A stretch of 9,156 nucleotides of DNA from Candidatus Calidifonticultor daggyaiensis (GCA_015661035.1 JACVJA010000039.1:1-9156); one strand, 5' to 3'; counted from the first letter of the stretch, positions 1-6,476 are shown. Translations and numbers: made by a program. Notes: generated by a model from the sequence alone, not told the origin.

Positions 1-480
1 ACTCCAGGTGCATATCCAGCTTTAGAAGCTGAGGATCAAGGTCAGGCTAATGCAATATCAAATAGTATTTTAAAAATGTTTGAGATTAAAGTACCAATTA
101 TAACAATTTTGATTGGTGAAGGTGGAAGTGGGGGAGCATTAGCTTTAGCTATAGGTAATATTGTTTTAATGCTCGAAAATGCAACATATTCAGTTATTTC
201 ACCTGAAGGCTGTGCATCAATATTATGGAGAGACTCTTCTTTTGCAAAAATTGCTGCAAGAGCTTTAAAAATTACATCTAAAGATTTATTAAGGTTAGGC
301 GTTATAGATAAAATTATATATGAGCCTATAGGTGGAGCTCAAAACAATCCTGAAAAAATGATAAAAATAGTAAAAAATTATTTAATATTTTATTTAAAAG
401 ATTTTGCAAGGAAAAAAAATTTAAAATTTAAGGAGGATCGCGCTAAGAAATTTGAAAACCTAGGATTTTTTAAAGTTTAA
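1..480 (+). CDS. accA: Acetyl-CoA carboxylase carboxyltransferase subunit alpha (partial, 5' end missing)
   Basis: This is the C-terminal half of the alpha subunit of acetyl-CoA carboxylase carboxyltransferase. With AccD it moves the carboxyl group from biotin-BCCP to acetyl-CoA, giving malonyl-CoA for fatty acid synthesis in the cytoplasm. The frame is open from base 1 and begins TPGAYPALEAEDQGQ, which matches the family's conserved TPGAYPG...AEERGQ segment, so the true start lies outside the window. The glycine-rich GEGGSGGALALAIG loop follows, then YSVISPEGCASILW, both hallmarks of the crotonase-like carboxyltransferase fold. The end (PIGGAQNNPEKM, then a basic tail with KEDRAKKFENLG) matches normal AccA C-termini. 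About 159 residues are visible of a usual 310-320. The first ATG inside the window (base 76) is internal and is not the start. A fused AccD-AccA protein cannot be excluded, because the N-terminus is not visible. Confidence 0.95.
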   Translation, partial: TPGAYPALEAEDQGQANAISNSILKMFEIKVPIITILIGEGGSGGALALAIGNIVLMLENATYSVISPEGCASILWRDSSFAKIAARALKITSKDLLRLGVIDKIIYEPIGGAQNNPEKMIKIVKNYLIFYLKDFARKKNLKFKEDRAKKFENLGFFKV

Positions 481-493
481 AATTTAAACTTTA
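471..493. terminator. AT-only inverted repeat between convergent accA and kinase genes (weak terminator candidate)
   Basis: TAAAGTTTAAA at 471-481 is matched exactly by its reverse complement TTTAAACTTTA at 483-493, with one base between the arms. The repeat overlaps the accA stop codon and is followed by CTTTTTAT at 499-506. It sits between two converging genes, where a bidirectional terminator is expected. Only one G-C pair is present per arm and the innermost pairs must open to form a loop, so the hairpin would be weak. The call rests on position more than on stability. Confidence 0.3.
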
Positions 494-580
494 AATTCTT
501 TTTATAAACTAAAATATTAATTTTAATACTTTATTAAATAATTTATTTATAATTACAATTTTATACGTAATACTATAACA

Positions 581-2545
581 CTATTTTCCTATAAAAAGTA
601 TTATTTTTTCGTTAAATTGAATTTGGAAACCAGGCTCAGGTATTTGATCAATAACGGTATTTTTTTGAACAGAGTAATAAACATTTACATAAGAAATATC
701 ATAATCCAGATGTAACTCTGATAAAGTTTCAATAGCTTTATTTATATCTAAACCTTTTAGATTAGGTGTCTGTAATAGCTTTTCTAAAGTAGAAATGTAC
801 AAGGTTACAATAGAATTTTTTTCAACATTTGAACCTTCGAAAGGTTCGATTGCTAAAACTGTTCCAACTGGTAAATTATAGTTTGTTATTTTTTTTGTAA
901 TTATTTTTAAACCTAAGGCTTCTATATTCATTTTTGCATCAATGTAGTTATAATTTTTAACATCCGGTATTGTAATTAGTTCTTGGCCTTTGCTTAAAGT
1001 TAAGTTAATTTTTGAATTAATTTTAGCTTCAAGGCTTGGTTTTGGGTACTGGGAAATGATTATATTTTTATCAAAGTAATCATTATACTCTTCAGAGATG
1101 TCGCCAATATCTAGATTGAAAGCAAATAGTTTTTCTTTAGCATCCTTAAAATTAAGTCCAACTAAGTTAGGGATTTCAGTAGTATCTTTTTGTTCACCTT
1201 TACTTATTTTTACTACAATAGTAGAATTTTTAATAACCTGTGAGTTATAAACTGGCTGTTGTTGGACTATAAAATTCTTAGGTATGTCTTTATCAAAAAC
1301 TTCTTCGGCTACTTTAATGTTTAGATTAATATTTGAAAGAATTTGTGTTGCAGAGTTTATTTCAGTATTTATAAGGTTTGGTACATAAACAAGCTGAGAT
1401 AAACTTTTATAGTTTTCATAATCTTTTTTAATATTTAAGAATAATGTTAAAAAAATTGTAAAACTAATAAAAAAAATAAACAGTAGCGCTAGAATTAAAT
1501 AGTTATATACTTTTTTAAATTTAGTATAAAAATTATAATCAGATACAGTAGAATTTTTTATTTTTAAATTAAGTATATTAAATTGATTTTTTGATTGATT
1601 TTCAGAAATGATGTTATCAATAACGTAATTAATACTTTTTTGATTTGGTATTTTCATAAAATTAATTTTTTTGGTATTTTTTTTGTAATCCTTTTTAAAA
1701 TCTAATTCTAAAAAATTTTTATTTAAAAGATTATCTAAATCTTTTTTAAGCTCTTCGACGCTCTGATATCTATTTTTAGGATCTTTCTCTAAGCATTTTA
1801 AAACAATTTTATCAAGATTTTTTGGAATTTTTTGAATAATTAGCGATGGAGGTTGAGGATTTTCATTTAAATGCTTTAAACTGATATCAATTGGACTAGA
1901 ACCCCTAAACGGTAAGTCACCAGTTAGCATTTCATATAATACTATTCCTAATGAATAAATATCTGATCTTGCATCTAAAACTTTACCCTGTAAATGTTCT
2001 GGTGAAATATATTGTGCTGAACCAATCACATTTATAGTTTTTGTAGCATCTTCTGAAGTAAATTTTGCTATACCAAAATCGGTAACCTTTAAATTATTAT
2101 CATTGTCTATGATAATATTTTGAGGTTTTATATCTCTATGAATTAGTCCTTTATTATGTGCAGCAGCTAAAGCATTACAAATTTGTACAGCATATAATGT
2201 AGTGATTTCAATACTTAGGTTGCCTTTTGCTTCAATTATTTCTTTTAAAGTCTTTCCAGAAATATACTCCATTACTATAAAATAAAGTTCATTTATTTGA
2301 CCCCATTCGTATATTGATACGATATTTTTATCTTTTAGTTGATTTAATATTTGTGCTTCTTTAATGAATCTAGCAATGAAACTTTTATTCAGAAAATATC
2401 TTTCATTTAGTATTTTTATTGCAACTTTCTTATTTTCTTTAATATCTATACCTAAAAAAACATCGGCCATACCACCAGCAGCTATCTTTTGTATAATTTT
2501 ATATTTATTATTAATAATTAAATTAATTATATTATACTTAAGCAT
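581..2545 (-). CDS. PASTA-domain serine/threonine protein kinase (PknB/PrkC/StkP type)
   Basis: This 654-residue membrane receptor kinase of the PknB/PrkC family phosphorylates proteins on Ser/Thr in response to cell-wall muropeptides or lipid II. The kinase domain covers about residues 14-275. It has the glycine loop AAGGMADVF (22-30), VAIK with Lys44, the helix-C Glu63, HRDIKPQN with catalytic Asp138, DFG at 156-158, and an activation loop containing T168 and T170 before GSAQYISPE. T168 and T170 align with the autophosphorylated threonines of PknB (family knowledge). A low-complexity Lys/Asn-rich juxtamembrane segment follows. One transmembrane helix lies at about 348-370, then four extracellular PASTA repeats at roughly 386-450, 454-519, 522-585 and 590-654. 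All catalytic residues are intact. The start lies 3 bases downstream of the phosphatase stop codon and has no Shine-Dalgarno sequence (upstream bases AAATTTAACTT), so translation probably depends on reinitiation from the phosphatase gene. Confidence in the family is high; I give no symbol because names vary by lineage. Confidence 0.96.
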   Translation of the reverse strand: MLKYNIINLIINNKYKIIQKIAAGGMADVFLGIDIKENKKVAIKILNERYFLNKSFIARFIKEAQILNQLKDKNIVSIYEWGQINELYFIVMEYISGKTLKEIIEAKGNLSIEITTLYAVQICNALAAAHNKGLIHRDIKPQNIIIDNDNNLKVTDFGIAKFTSEDATKTINVIGSAQYISPEHLQGKVLDARSDIYSLGIVLYEMLTGDLPFRGSSPIDISLKHLNENPQPPSLIIQKIPKNLDKIVLKCLEKDPKNRYQSVEELKKDLDNLLNKNFLELDFKKDYKKNTKKINFMKIPNQKSINYVIDNIISENQSKNQFNILNLKIKNSTVSDYNFYTKFKKVYNYLILALLFIFFISFTIFLTLFLNIKKDYENYKSLSQLVYVPNLINTEINSATQILSNINLNIKVAEEVFDKDIPKNFIVQQQPVYNSQVIKNSTIVVKISKGEQKDTTEIPNLVGLNFKDAKEKLFAFNLDIGDISEEYNDYFDKNIIISQYPKPSLEAKINSKINLTLSKGQELITIPDVKNYNYIDAKMNIEALGLKIITKKITNYNLPVGTVLAIEPFEGSNVEKNSIVTLYISTLEKLLQTPNLKGLDINKAIETLSELHLDYDISYVNVYYSVQKNTVIDQIPEPGFQIQFNEKIILFIGK

Positions 2546-2548
2546 AAG

Positions 2549-3286
2549 TTAAATTTTTATTAATATTATTGTAATATTATCAAGACCACCATTTTTTTTG
2601 GCTTCTTCTATTAGTTTTTTGCAAATTTGTTCTAAGCTTAATTTATTTGAAAGAATTTTATTAATTTTATTATCGTCAACCATAGAGTTTAAGCCATCAG
2701 TACAAAGTAAAAGGATATCGTCTTTTTTTAACTTTTCTTCAAGATAGTCTGCTTTAATTTCTGAGCTAGTACCTAAAACATTTTCTAAATAATTTCTTAA
2801 AGGATGAGAAAAAATTTCTTGATAAGTTAAAAGACCACTTTTATACATTTGCCAGACAACAGTATGGTCTTCAGTTAAAAGTTTAAAAGTATTTACATTT
2901 TTTAAATAGATTCTACTATCCCCAATATGTATTATATGAGCTTTAATTTGAGCTTTATTTTTATTTATATAGCAAGCAGTAAAAGTAGTACCCATGCCAA
3001 AATATTCTTTATTAGCGCAAGAAAGTTCATATACTTTTTTATTTGCATATTTTATACTTTCAAGCAGTAAAGTTTTTATTGATTCAGAATTATTTAAGGT
3101 TTTATTTTGTCTAGAAAAATCGTTAAAAAACTCAACAAAAGTATTTACAGCAATTTTACTTGCGATTTCTCCAGCAGCATGCCCTCCCATTCCATCAGCA
3201 ACAATAAAAAGATTAGGAATGGCTAAAGCAAAATCTTCGTTTTGTTCTCTTAAATTACCAATATCTGTATCAATATAATATTCCAT
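2549..3286 (-). CDS. PP2C-family serine/threonine protein phosphatase (PrpC/Stp type)
   Basis: This metal-dependent cytoplasmic phosphatase reverses phosphorylation by the adjacent PASTA kinase. It is 245 residues long, normal for bacterial PrpC/Stp1/PstP catalytic domains. Visible motifs in order are D8-IGNLREQNED (12-18 region), VADGMGGHAAGE with metal ligands Asp31 and Gly32, GMGTTFTA (97-104), IGDSRIYL with Asp123, LTEDHT (137-142), LLCTDGL with Asp197, and GGLDNIT with Asp236. These cover the metal-binding acidic residues of the family. No membrane segment is present. It is the promoter-proximal gene of a two-gene leftward unit with the kinase, an arrangement common in Gram-positive bacteria. 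Upstream of its ATG the bases read AAAAAAATTACTTT, with no Shine-Dalgarno sequence, which is unusual beside the clear sites of crcB and the DUF5684 gene. I see only weak promoter matches in the AT-rich stretch 3287-3448. Confidence 0.95.
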   Translation of the reverse strand: MEYYIDTDIGNLREQNEDFALAIPNLFIVADGMGGHAAGEIASKIAVNTFVEFFNDFSRQNKTLNNSESIKTLLLESIKYANKKVYELSCANKEYFGMGTTFTACYINKNKAQIKAHIIHIGDSRIYLKNVNTFKLLTEDHTVVWQMYKSGLLTYQEIFSHPLRNYLENVLGTSSEIKADYLEEKLKKDDILLLCTDGLNSMVDDNKINKILSNKLSLEQICKKLIEEAKKNGGLDNITIILIKI

Positions 3287-3448
3287 AAAGTAATTTTTTT
3301 AAATGTATAATAATAATTAATGTTTTTAAAATTATAATATAATTAACAACATTATAAACAATATTAATATAAGTGAAATAAATTAAAATATTAAAGAATT
3401 ATTAATAAAATACTTTATTATTTCTAAATTTATAATATCCTTAGTAAT

Positions 3449-3874
3449 TTATGTCTTACTAACAGTACTTAAAGAAGTTGGTGGTATATATTTTGAATTG
3501 TCAAATGCAAGTATAGGAATAAATATAAAATTTAAAAAGATAAGGCCGACAGCAAAACCAGTACTCTTACCAAAAACATTGGCTAAATTTATTGCTATTA
3601 AAATAGCAACAACAATATTGGCACCCGGTACAAAAACAAGCAAAAATACCCACCATGGTAAGCCAACTATTTCAATTTCAACAAAAATATTATAGAAAGG
3701 TATCATTGCTGCCCATCCTGGTCTACCAGCTTTAACAAAAATTTTCCACATGCATATCACATAAAATACAATTATTCCAATATGAATTATAAAGAAAATA
3801 ATATAAAGCATAAAAAACGAAAATAATGATCCATATAATGCAAATAACTCATTCAAATTCATATTATTTTGCAT
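3449..3874 (-). CDS. DUF5684 family small integral membrane protein
   Basis: This is a 141-residue integral membrane protein of unknown function. The core WKIFVKAGRPGWAAMIPFYNIF (residues 43-64) followed by IVGLPWWV (69-76), a PGANIV segment (83-88) and FGKSTGFAVGLIFL (101-114) is the signature I recognise as DUF5684, sometimes annotated as a signal-peptidase-I-like membrane protein. It lacks the peptidase Ser/Lys dyad region. Hydrophobic segments lie at about 15-43, 70-98 and 105-125, and a short polar tail ends the protein. AAGGAGA on the minus strand (bases 3878-3884) is a clear ribosome binding site, a little close to the ATG. Met5 would be an alternative start but has poorer spacing. The gene stands alone: the phosphatase gene begins 162 bases further along its direction of transcription, and the fluoride operon diverges from it on the other side. 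No role can be assigned. Confidence 0.8.
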   Translation of the reverse strand: MQNNMNLNELFALYGSLFSFFMLYIIFFIIHIGIIVFYVICMWKIFVKAGRPGWAAMIPFYNIFVEIEIVGLPWWVFLLVFVPGANIVVAILIAINLANVFGKSTGFAVGLIFLNFIFIPILAFDNSKYIPPTSLSTVSKT

Positions 3875-4094
3875 GATTCTCCTTTTATTTTTAAGAATTA
3901 ATAAATATTTAAGCTTTAAACTTATGATAAATTAATTACAGTAATATACTAATTAACTATAGCAATAAATTTTGTTTATATAAAGAGAAAATATTTAGAT
4001 AAGATATTTGATAATAAAATACTTTTTAAAACTTCTAATATATGTATTATTTTATAAAAAATGCATTACAAAAAGAAAATTTCTAAAACTTTAG

Positions 4095-4123
4095 TTGAAC
4101 ATTGTATTTTAAAATTATATAAT
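4095..4123 (+). promoter_or_regulatory. Sigma-70-type promoter of the fluoride operon
   Basis: TTGAAC at 4095-4100 (4 of 6 to TTGACA) and a perfect TATAAT at 4118-4123 are separated by exactly 17 bases. Transcription would begin near 4130, just upstream of the riboswitch aptamer at 4133. That agreement between promoter and RNA start supports the call even in this AT-rich background. Confidence 0.75.
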
Positions 4124-4132
4124 TGTCTGAAA

Positions 4133-4182
4133 TTGGTGATGGAGTTCGCCAACAACTGCTCATCTAGAGCTGATAACTCCTA
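4133..4182 (+). ncRNA. Fluoride riboswitch (crcB motif) aptamer
   Basis: The sequence matches the crcB-motif consensus: GGTGATGGAGTTCGCC (4135-4150), then a short hairpin, then GCTGATAACTCCTA (4169-4182). Stem 1 is TTGGTGA (4133-4139) with TCGCCAA (4146-4152), containing one T-G wobble. Stem 2 is GCTC (4158-4161) with GAGC (4167-4170), with loop ATCTA. Loop-1 bases GGAG(TT) at 4141-4146 can form the pseudoknot with (AA)CTCC at 4175-4180, as in known fluoride aptamers. It lies directly upstream of crcB/fluC, the classical target, and begins about 3 bases after the predicted transcription start. Family identity is established knowledge; the pairings were read directly from the sequence. Confidence 0.95.
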
Positions 4183-4209
4183 ATAAGTTTAAAAATTAGA
4201 TAAGGAGTT
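4175..4209 (+). promoter_or_regulatory. Expression platform: Shine-Dalgarno sequestered by the aptamer 3' strand
   Basis: AACTCCT at 4175-4181 is the exact reverse complement of AGGAGTT at 4203-4209, which contains the crcB Shine-Dalgarno (TAAGGAG at 4201-4207, 5 bases before the ATG). The same AACTCC forms the aptamer pseudoknot with 4141-4146. The two pairings exclude each other. Fluoride binding would hold 4175-4180 in the pseudoknot and free the ribosome binding site; without fluoride the site would be paired. No U-tract terminator is visible, so control looks translational. The mechanism is an inference from these pairings. Confidence 0.7.
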
Positions 4210-4212
4210 TTT

Positions 4213-4614
4213 ATGATTATAAAACTTATATATGTAGTTGTTGGTGGAGGAGTTGGTGCACTTCTTCGATATCTGATATCAGGTTTTATTCAAAAACAAT
4301 CTGAAAGTTTATTTCCATATGGCACACTTGCTGTAAATCTAATTGGAGCTATCGCAATAGGGTTTTTATGGGAGCTTTTTCAAAATACAACAGTTTCTTC
4401 AAATATTAGGGTATTTATATTCATGGGTATAATTGGAGCATTTACAACATTTTCTACATTTAGTCTTGAGACATTTACTCTGTTAAAAGAAAATCAATAT
4501 TTAACTGCATTTATAAATGTTATTGTAAATAATTTATTTTGTATTATATTGGTTTTTACAGGTTCATTTGCTGCAAGATTTTTATTAAAATTATTTGGTA
4601 AGGGTAATTTATGA
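4213..4614 (+). CDS. crcB: Fluoride ion channel/exporter Fluc (CrcB)
   Basis: CrcB/Fluc is a small membrane protein that forms an antiparallel dimeric channel letting fluoride leave the cytoplasm. The 133-residue length is typical, with four hydrophobic helices at roughly 3-25, 36-56, 67-92 and 98-124. Diagnostic motifs are GGGVGALLRY (11-20), PYGTLAVNLIG with Asn42 (35-45), and GIIGAFTTFSTFS (72-84). The last carries the family's conserved phenylalanines (F80, F83) and the helix-3 break where a structural sodium ion binds between subunits in known Fluc proteins. It is a single complete copy, which in this family works as a homodimer. A fluoride riboswitch precedes it, TAAGGAG is the ribosome binding site, and the stop codon overlaps the next start as ATGA. 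Identity is very secure. Confidence 0.97.
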   Translation: MIIKLIYVVVGGGVGALLRYLISGFIQKQSESLFPYGTLAVNLIGAIAIGFLWELFQNTTVSSNIRVFIFMGIIGAFTTFSTFSLETFTLLKENQYLTAFINVIVNNLFCIILVFTGSFAARFLLKLFGKGNL

Positions 4615-4964
4615 AAGAATCAAAAACAGGATACCTGCTTCGTATACTAATTGGTGAAGATGATTTCTATAAAGGTAGGCCTTTATATGAGCAGATTGTT
4701 CTAAAAGCAAGAGAGCTTAAGTTATCCGGTGCTACAGTATTTAAAGGTGTTATGGGGTTTGGTGCTGACAGTTTAATTCATACTGCAAAAATACTTCAGC
4801 TTTCAGAGGATATGCCAATCATTATAGAAATTGTGGATACTGAACAAAATATTAATAAAATACTTCCTTTCCTTGATGAAACTGTTGAAGGTGGTCTTGT
4901 TACCCTTGAGAAAGCTACAATTATTAAGTATTCTTCAAGTAAAAAAAATATATCCAAAGACTAA
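4611..4964 (+). CDS. DUF190 family (PII-like) protein
   Basis: This 117-residue soluble protein belongs to DUF190 (COG1993), a small ferredoxin-like fold related in shape to PII signal proteins and often found next to crcB. Visible signatures are LRILIGEDD (10-18), PLYEQIVLKARELKLSGATV (24-43), KGVMGFG (45-51), LSEDMPIIIEIVD (64-76) and GLVTLEKATIIKY (95-107). Its biochemical role is not established; regulation or modulation of fluoride export is an inference from its context. The start overlaps the crcB stop (ATGA), implying translational coupling. The 3' end is odd. An A8 run at 4941-4948 precedes the last codons, and the frame one base later continues to 5016 with a polar, glutamate-rich, protein-like stretch (KTKNIESFEEQHQEALSEF). 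The real C-terminus may therefore be longer, through a frameshift or a sequence indel. Confidence 0.92.
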   Translation: MKESKTGYLLRILIGEDDFYKGRPLYEQIVLKARELKLSGATVFKGVMGFGADSLIHTAKILQLSEDMPIIIEIVDTEQNINKILPFLDETVEGGLVTLEKATIIKYSSSKKNISKD

Positions 4965-4993
4965 AAACATTGAAAGCTTTGAAGAGCAACATC

Positions 4994-4999
4994 AGGAAG
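4994..4999 (+). promoter_or_regulatory. Ribosome binding site deciding the GTG start of the MFS gene
   Basis: AGGAAG ends 6 bases before GTG at 5006. No in-frame ATG lies nearby upstream, and the GTG directly precedes the basic N-terminal segment expected before the first MFS helix. This fixes the start. Confidence 0.65.
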
Positions 5000-5005
5000 C
5001 TTTAA

Positions 5006-6196
5006 GTGAATTTTAAGGATAAAATAAGAAAAATAAAAAATAAATTCAACATCCCGAGAAATGTCTTTGCTCTTGGCTGGGTAAGCTTTTTTAATGATTT
5101 TGCATCTGAAATGGTTTATCCTATTGTTCCAATATTTCTTACAACATTTCTAGGAGCACCTGTTGCTATTGTTGGATTAATTGAAGGAATTGCTGAATCA
5201 ACTGCTTCAATACTTAAAGTATTTTCTGGTTGGATATCAGACAAATTTCAGAAAAGAAAACCTTTTGTTGCTGCTGGGTATTCTCTTTCTACTTTTTCAA
5301 AAGTAATTCTTGGACTTTCTTATGTGTGGCCATTTGTACTAATCGCAAGATTTTTAGATAGAGTTGGAAAAGGCATAAGAACATCTGCAAGAGATTCGCT
5401 TATTGCTGAGAGCTGTGCCGAAAATATAAGAGGTAAGTCTTTTGGTTTTCATAGAGCGCTTGACACACTTGGAGCAGTCATTGGTCCCCTTGTAGCGATA
5501 CTTTTTCTTGCAATATTTAATGACAATTTAAGACTTGTATTCTTTATAGCAGCTATTCCTGGTGTTATTGGAATAATCCTTCTTATTGTTTTTGTCCGTG
5601 AAAAAAAGAAAAAGCCGCTTTGCTTAGCTGATTTAAAGTTTAAATGGAAAGGTTTAAACCCTTCATTTAAAATATTTTTATTAATAAGTATTATATTCTC
5701 GATAGGAAATAGCTCTGATGCTTTCCTTATTTTGCGAGCTCAAAACTTAGGACTTGCTGTTAAGATAACAATTTTAGCTTATGTTCTTTTTAATTTAACA
5801 TATGCGGTGTTTTCTATGCCTGCAGGAGCTATTGTTGACAAGGTTGGTGCAAAAAAAGTGCTAATTACAGGACTATTTATTTTTTCTATTGTGTATTTTT
5901 TTTTGGGCTTTATTAATAAGAGTCTTTTTTTATGGTTTTTATTTCCAGTCTATGGAATATATATGGCTCTAACTGAGGGAGTAGGTAAAGCATATATATC
6001 ACTTTTGGTGCCACAAGAAAAATCAGGCACCGCTTTTGGAATTTACCAGACATCTGTGGGAATTTGCAGTTTTTTTGCCTCAATTATTGCTGGACTTATA
6101 TGGAATTATATAAATGTTAAGGCTGTATTTTACTTTGGAAGCATTACTACAATTGTTGCTTTAATACTTTTTATTATACTTGGCAGAAAAAATTAA
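5006..6196 (+). CDS. Major facilitator superfamily transporter, third gene of the fluoride operon
   Basis: This 396-residue integral membrane transporter of the MFS has the usual 12 helices in two halves, joined by a basic loop (REKKKKP, 198-204). The loop 2-3 motif A appears as GWISDKFQKRKP (75-86) and is repeated in the second half as GAIVDKVGAKKV (274-285). A conserved block RFLDRVGKGIRTSARDSLIA (115-134) resembles MFS motif B, and FHRALDTLGAVIGPL (148-162) resembles the motif C region of drug and metabolite exporters. The substrate cannot be read from the sequence. The start is GTG with AGGAAG six bases upstream. It lies 41 bases after the DUF190 stop, or overlaps an alternative DUF190 reading frame by 11 bases, and no promoter is visible between them, so it should share the fluoride riboswitch transcript. 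A role in fluoride or fluoro-anion export, or in recovery from fluoride stress, is possible but is inferred from position only. Confidence 0.9.
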   Translation: MNFKDKIRKIKNKFNIPRNVFALGWVSFFNDFASEMVYPIVPIFLTTFLGAPVAIVGLIEGIAESTASILKVFSGWISDKFQKRKPFVAAGYSLSTFSKVILGLSYVWPFVLIARFLDRVGKGIRTSARDSLIAESCAENIRGKSFGFHRALDTLGAVIGPLVAILFLAIFNDNLRLVFFIAAIPGVIGIILLIVFVREKKKKPLCLADLKFKWKGLNPSFKIFLLISIIFSIGNSSDAFLILRAQNLGLAVKITILAYVLFNLTYAVFSMPAGAIVDKVGAKKVLITGLFIFSIVYFFLGFINKSLFLWFLFPVYGIYMALTEGVGKAYISLLVPQEKSGTAFGIYQTSVGICSFFASIIAGLIWNYINVKAVFYFGSITTIVALILFIILGRKN

Positions 6197-6376
6197 ATCT
6201 TTTAAAATAGCATTTTGTTTTTACTTGAGCTTTAAAAATTTATTATTGGATTTTATTGATATATTTATTATCAATATATTTATATAATTTATATAGTTTA
6301 ATAACTATTTAATATTTCCTTTAAGCTTATAGATAGAAATTACCTCTTTTTTATTGATATATAATTTACCTTATAC

Positions 6377-6405
6377 TTGGCATCACTATAGCCCTATTAT
6401 ATAAT
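6377..6405 (+). promoter_or_regulatory. Strong promoter-like sequence with no adjacent gene
   Basis: TTGGCA at 6377-6382 (5 of 6 to TTGACA) and a perfect TATAAT at 6400-6405 are spaced by 17 bases, giving a predicted start near 6412. The first gene downstream is the tRNA-Leu at 6622, about 210 bases away. The sequence may therefore drive a small RNA or a long tRNA leader. The same bases also show GG-N10-GC spacing (6379-6392), as in sigma-54 promoters, although the -12 part (TAGCC) fits that consensus less well. Confidence 0.55.
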
Positions 6406-6428
6406 ACTTTAAAAGATATTATTGATAG

Positions 6429-6476
6429 CAGTTGATATTAAGTTCTAAAAAATGCTATTTTTTGGTAACTCAACTG
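6429..6476 (+). ncRNA. Long imperfect hairpin downstream of the orphan promoter (candidate small RNA or leader structure)
   Basis: CAGTTGA (6429-6435) pairs with TCAACTG (6470-6476). GTT (6442-6444) pairs with AAC (6467-6469). CTAAAAAA (6445-6452) pairs with TTTTTTGG (6458-6465) with one G-U pair, around the loop TGCTA. One arm has a 6-base bulge and the other a single bulged T, for about 18 pairs in all. The hairpin would begin about 17 bases after the start predicted from the promoter at 6377-6405. I recognise no known RNA family. The inner six pairs are all A-T and could form by chance; the outer arm is less likely to. Confidence 0.35.

Noticed and set aside
429..437. AAGGAGGAT, a near-perfect Shine-Dalgarno sequence inside accA
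   Set aside because: No start codon with an open frame follows at a suitable distance, and the bases encode the conserved KEDR tail of AccA.
2364..2552. 62-codon open frame on the + strand
   Set aside because: It is antisense to the kinase N-terminal domain, whose catalytic motifs are intact; there is no ribosome binding site and the hydrophobicity comes from the antisense of Lys/Asn/Ile-rich codons.
2994..3278. 94-codon open frame on the + strand
   Set aside because: It is antisense to the PP2C phosphatase, which carries all family motifs; no independent support.
3498..3695. 65-codon open frame on the + strand
   Set aside because: Antisense to the DUF5684 gene; Lys/Thr-rich composition is what the opposite strand of membrane-protein codons gives.
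6254..6276. Hairpin TATTGATA/TATCAATA after the MFS gene as a terminator
   Set aside because: Only one G-C pair, about 60 bases past the stop codon, and no clean U-tract; such repeats are expected by chance at this AT content.
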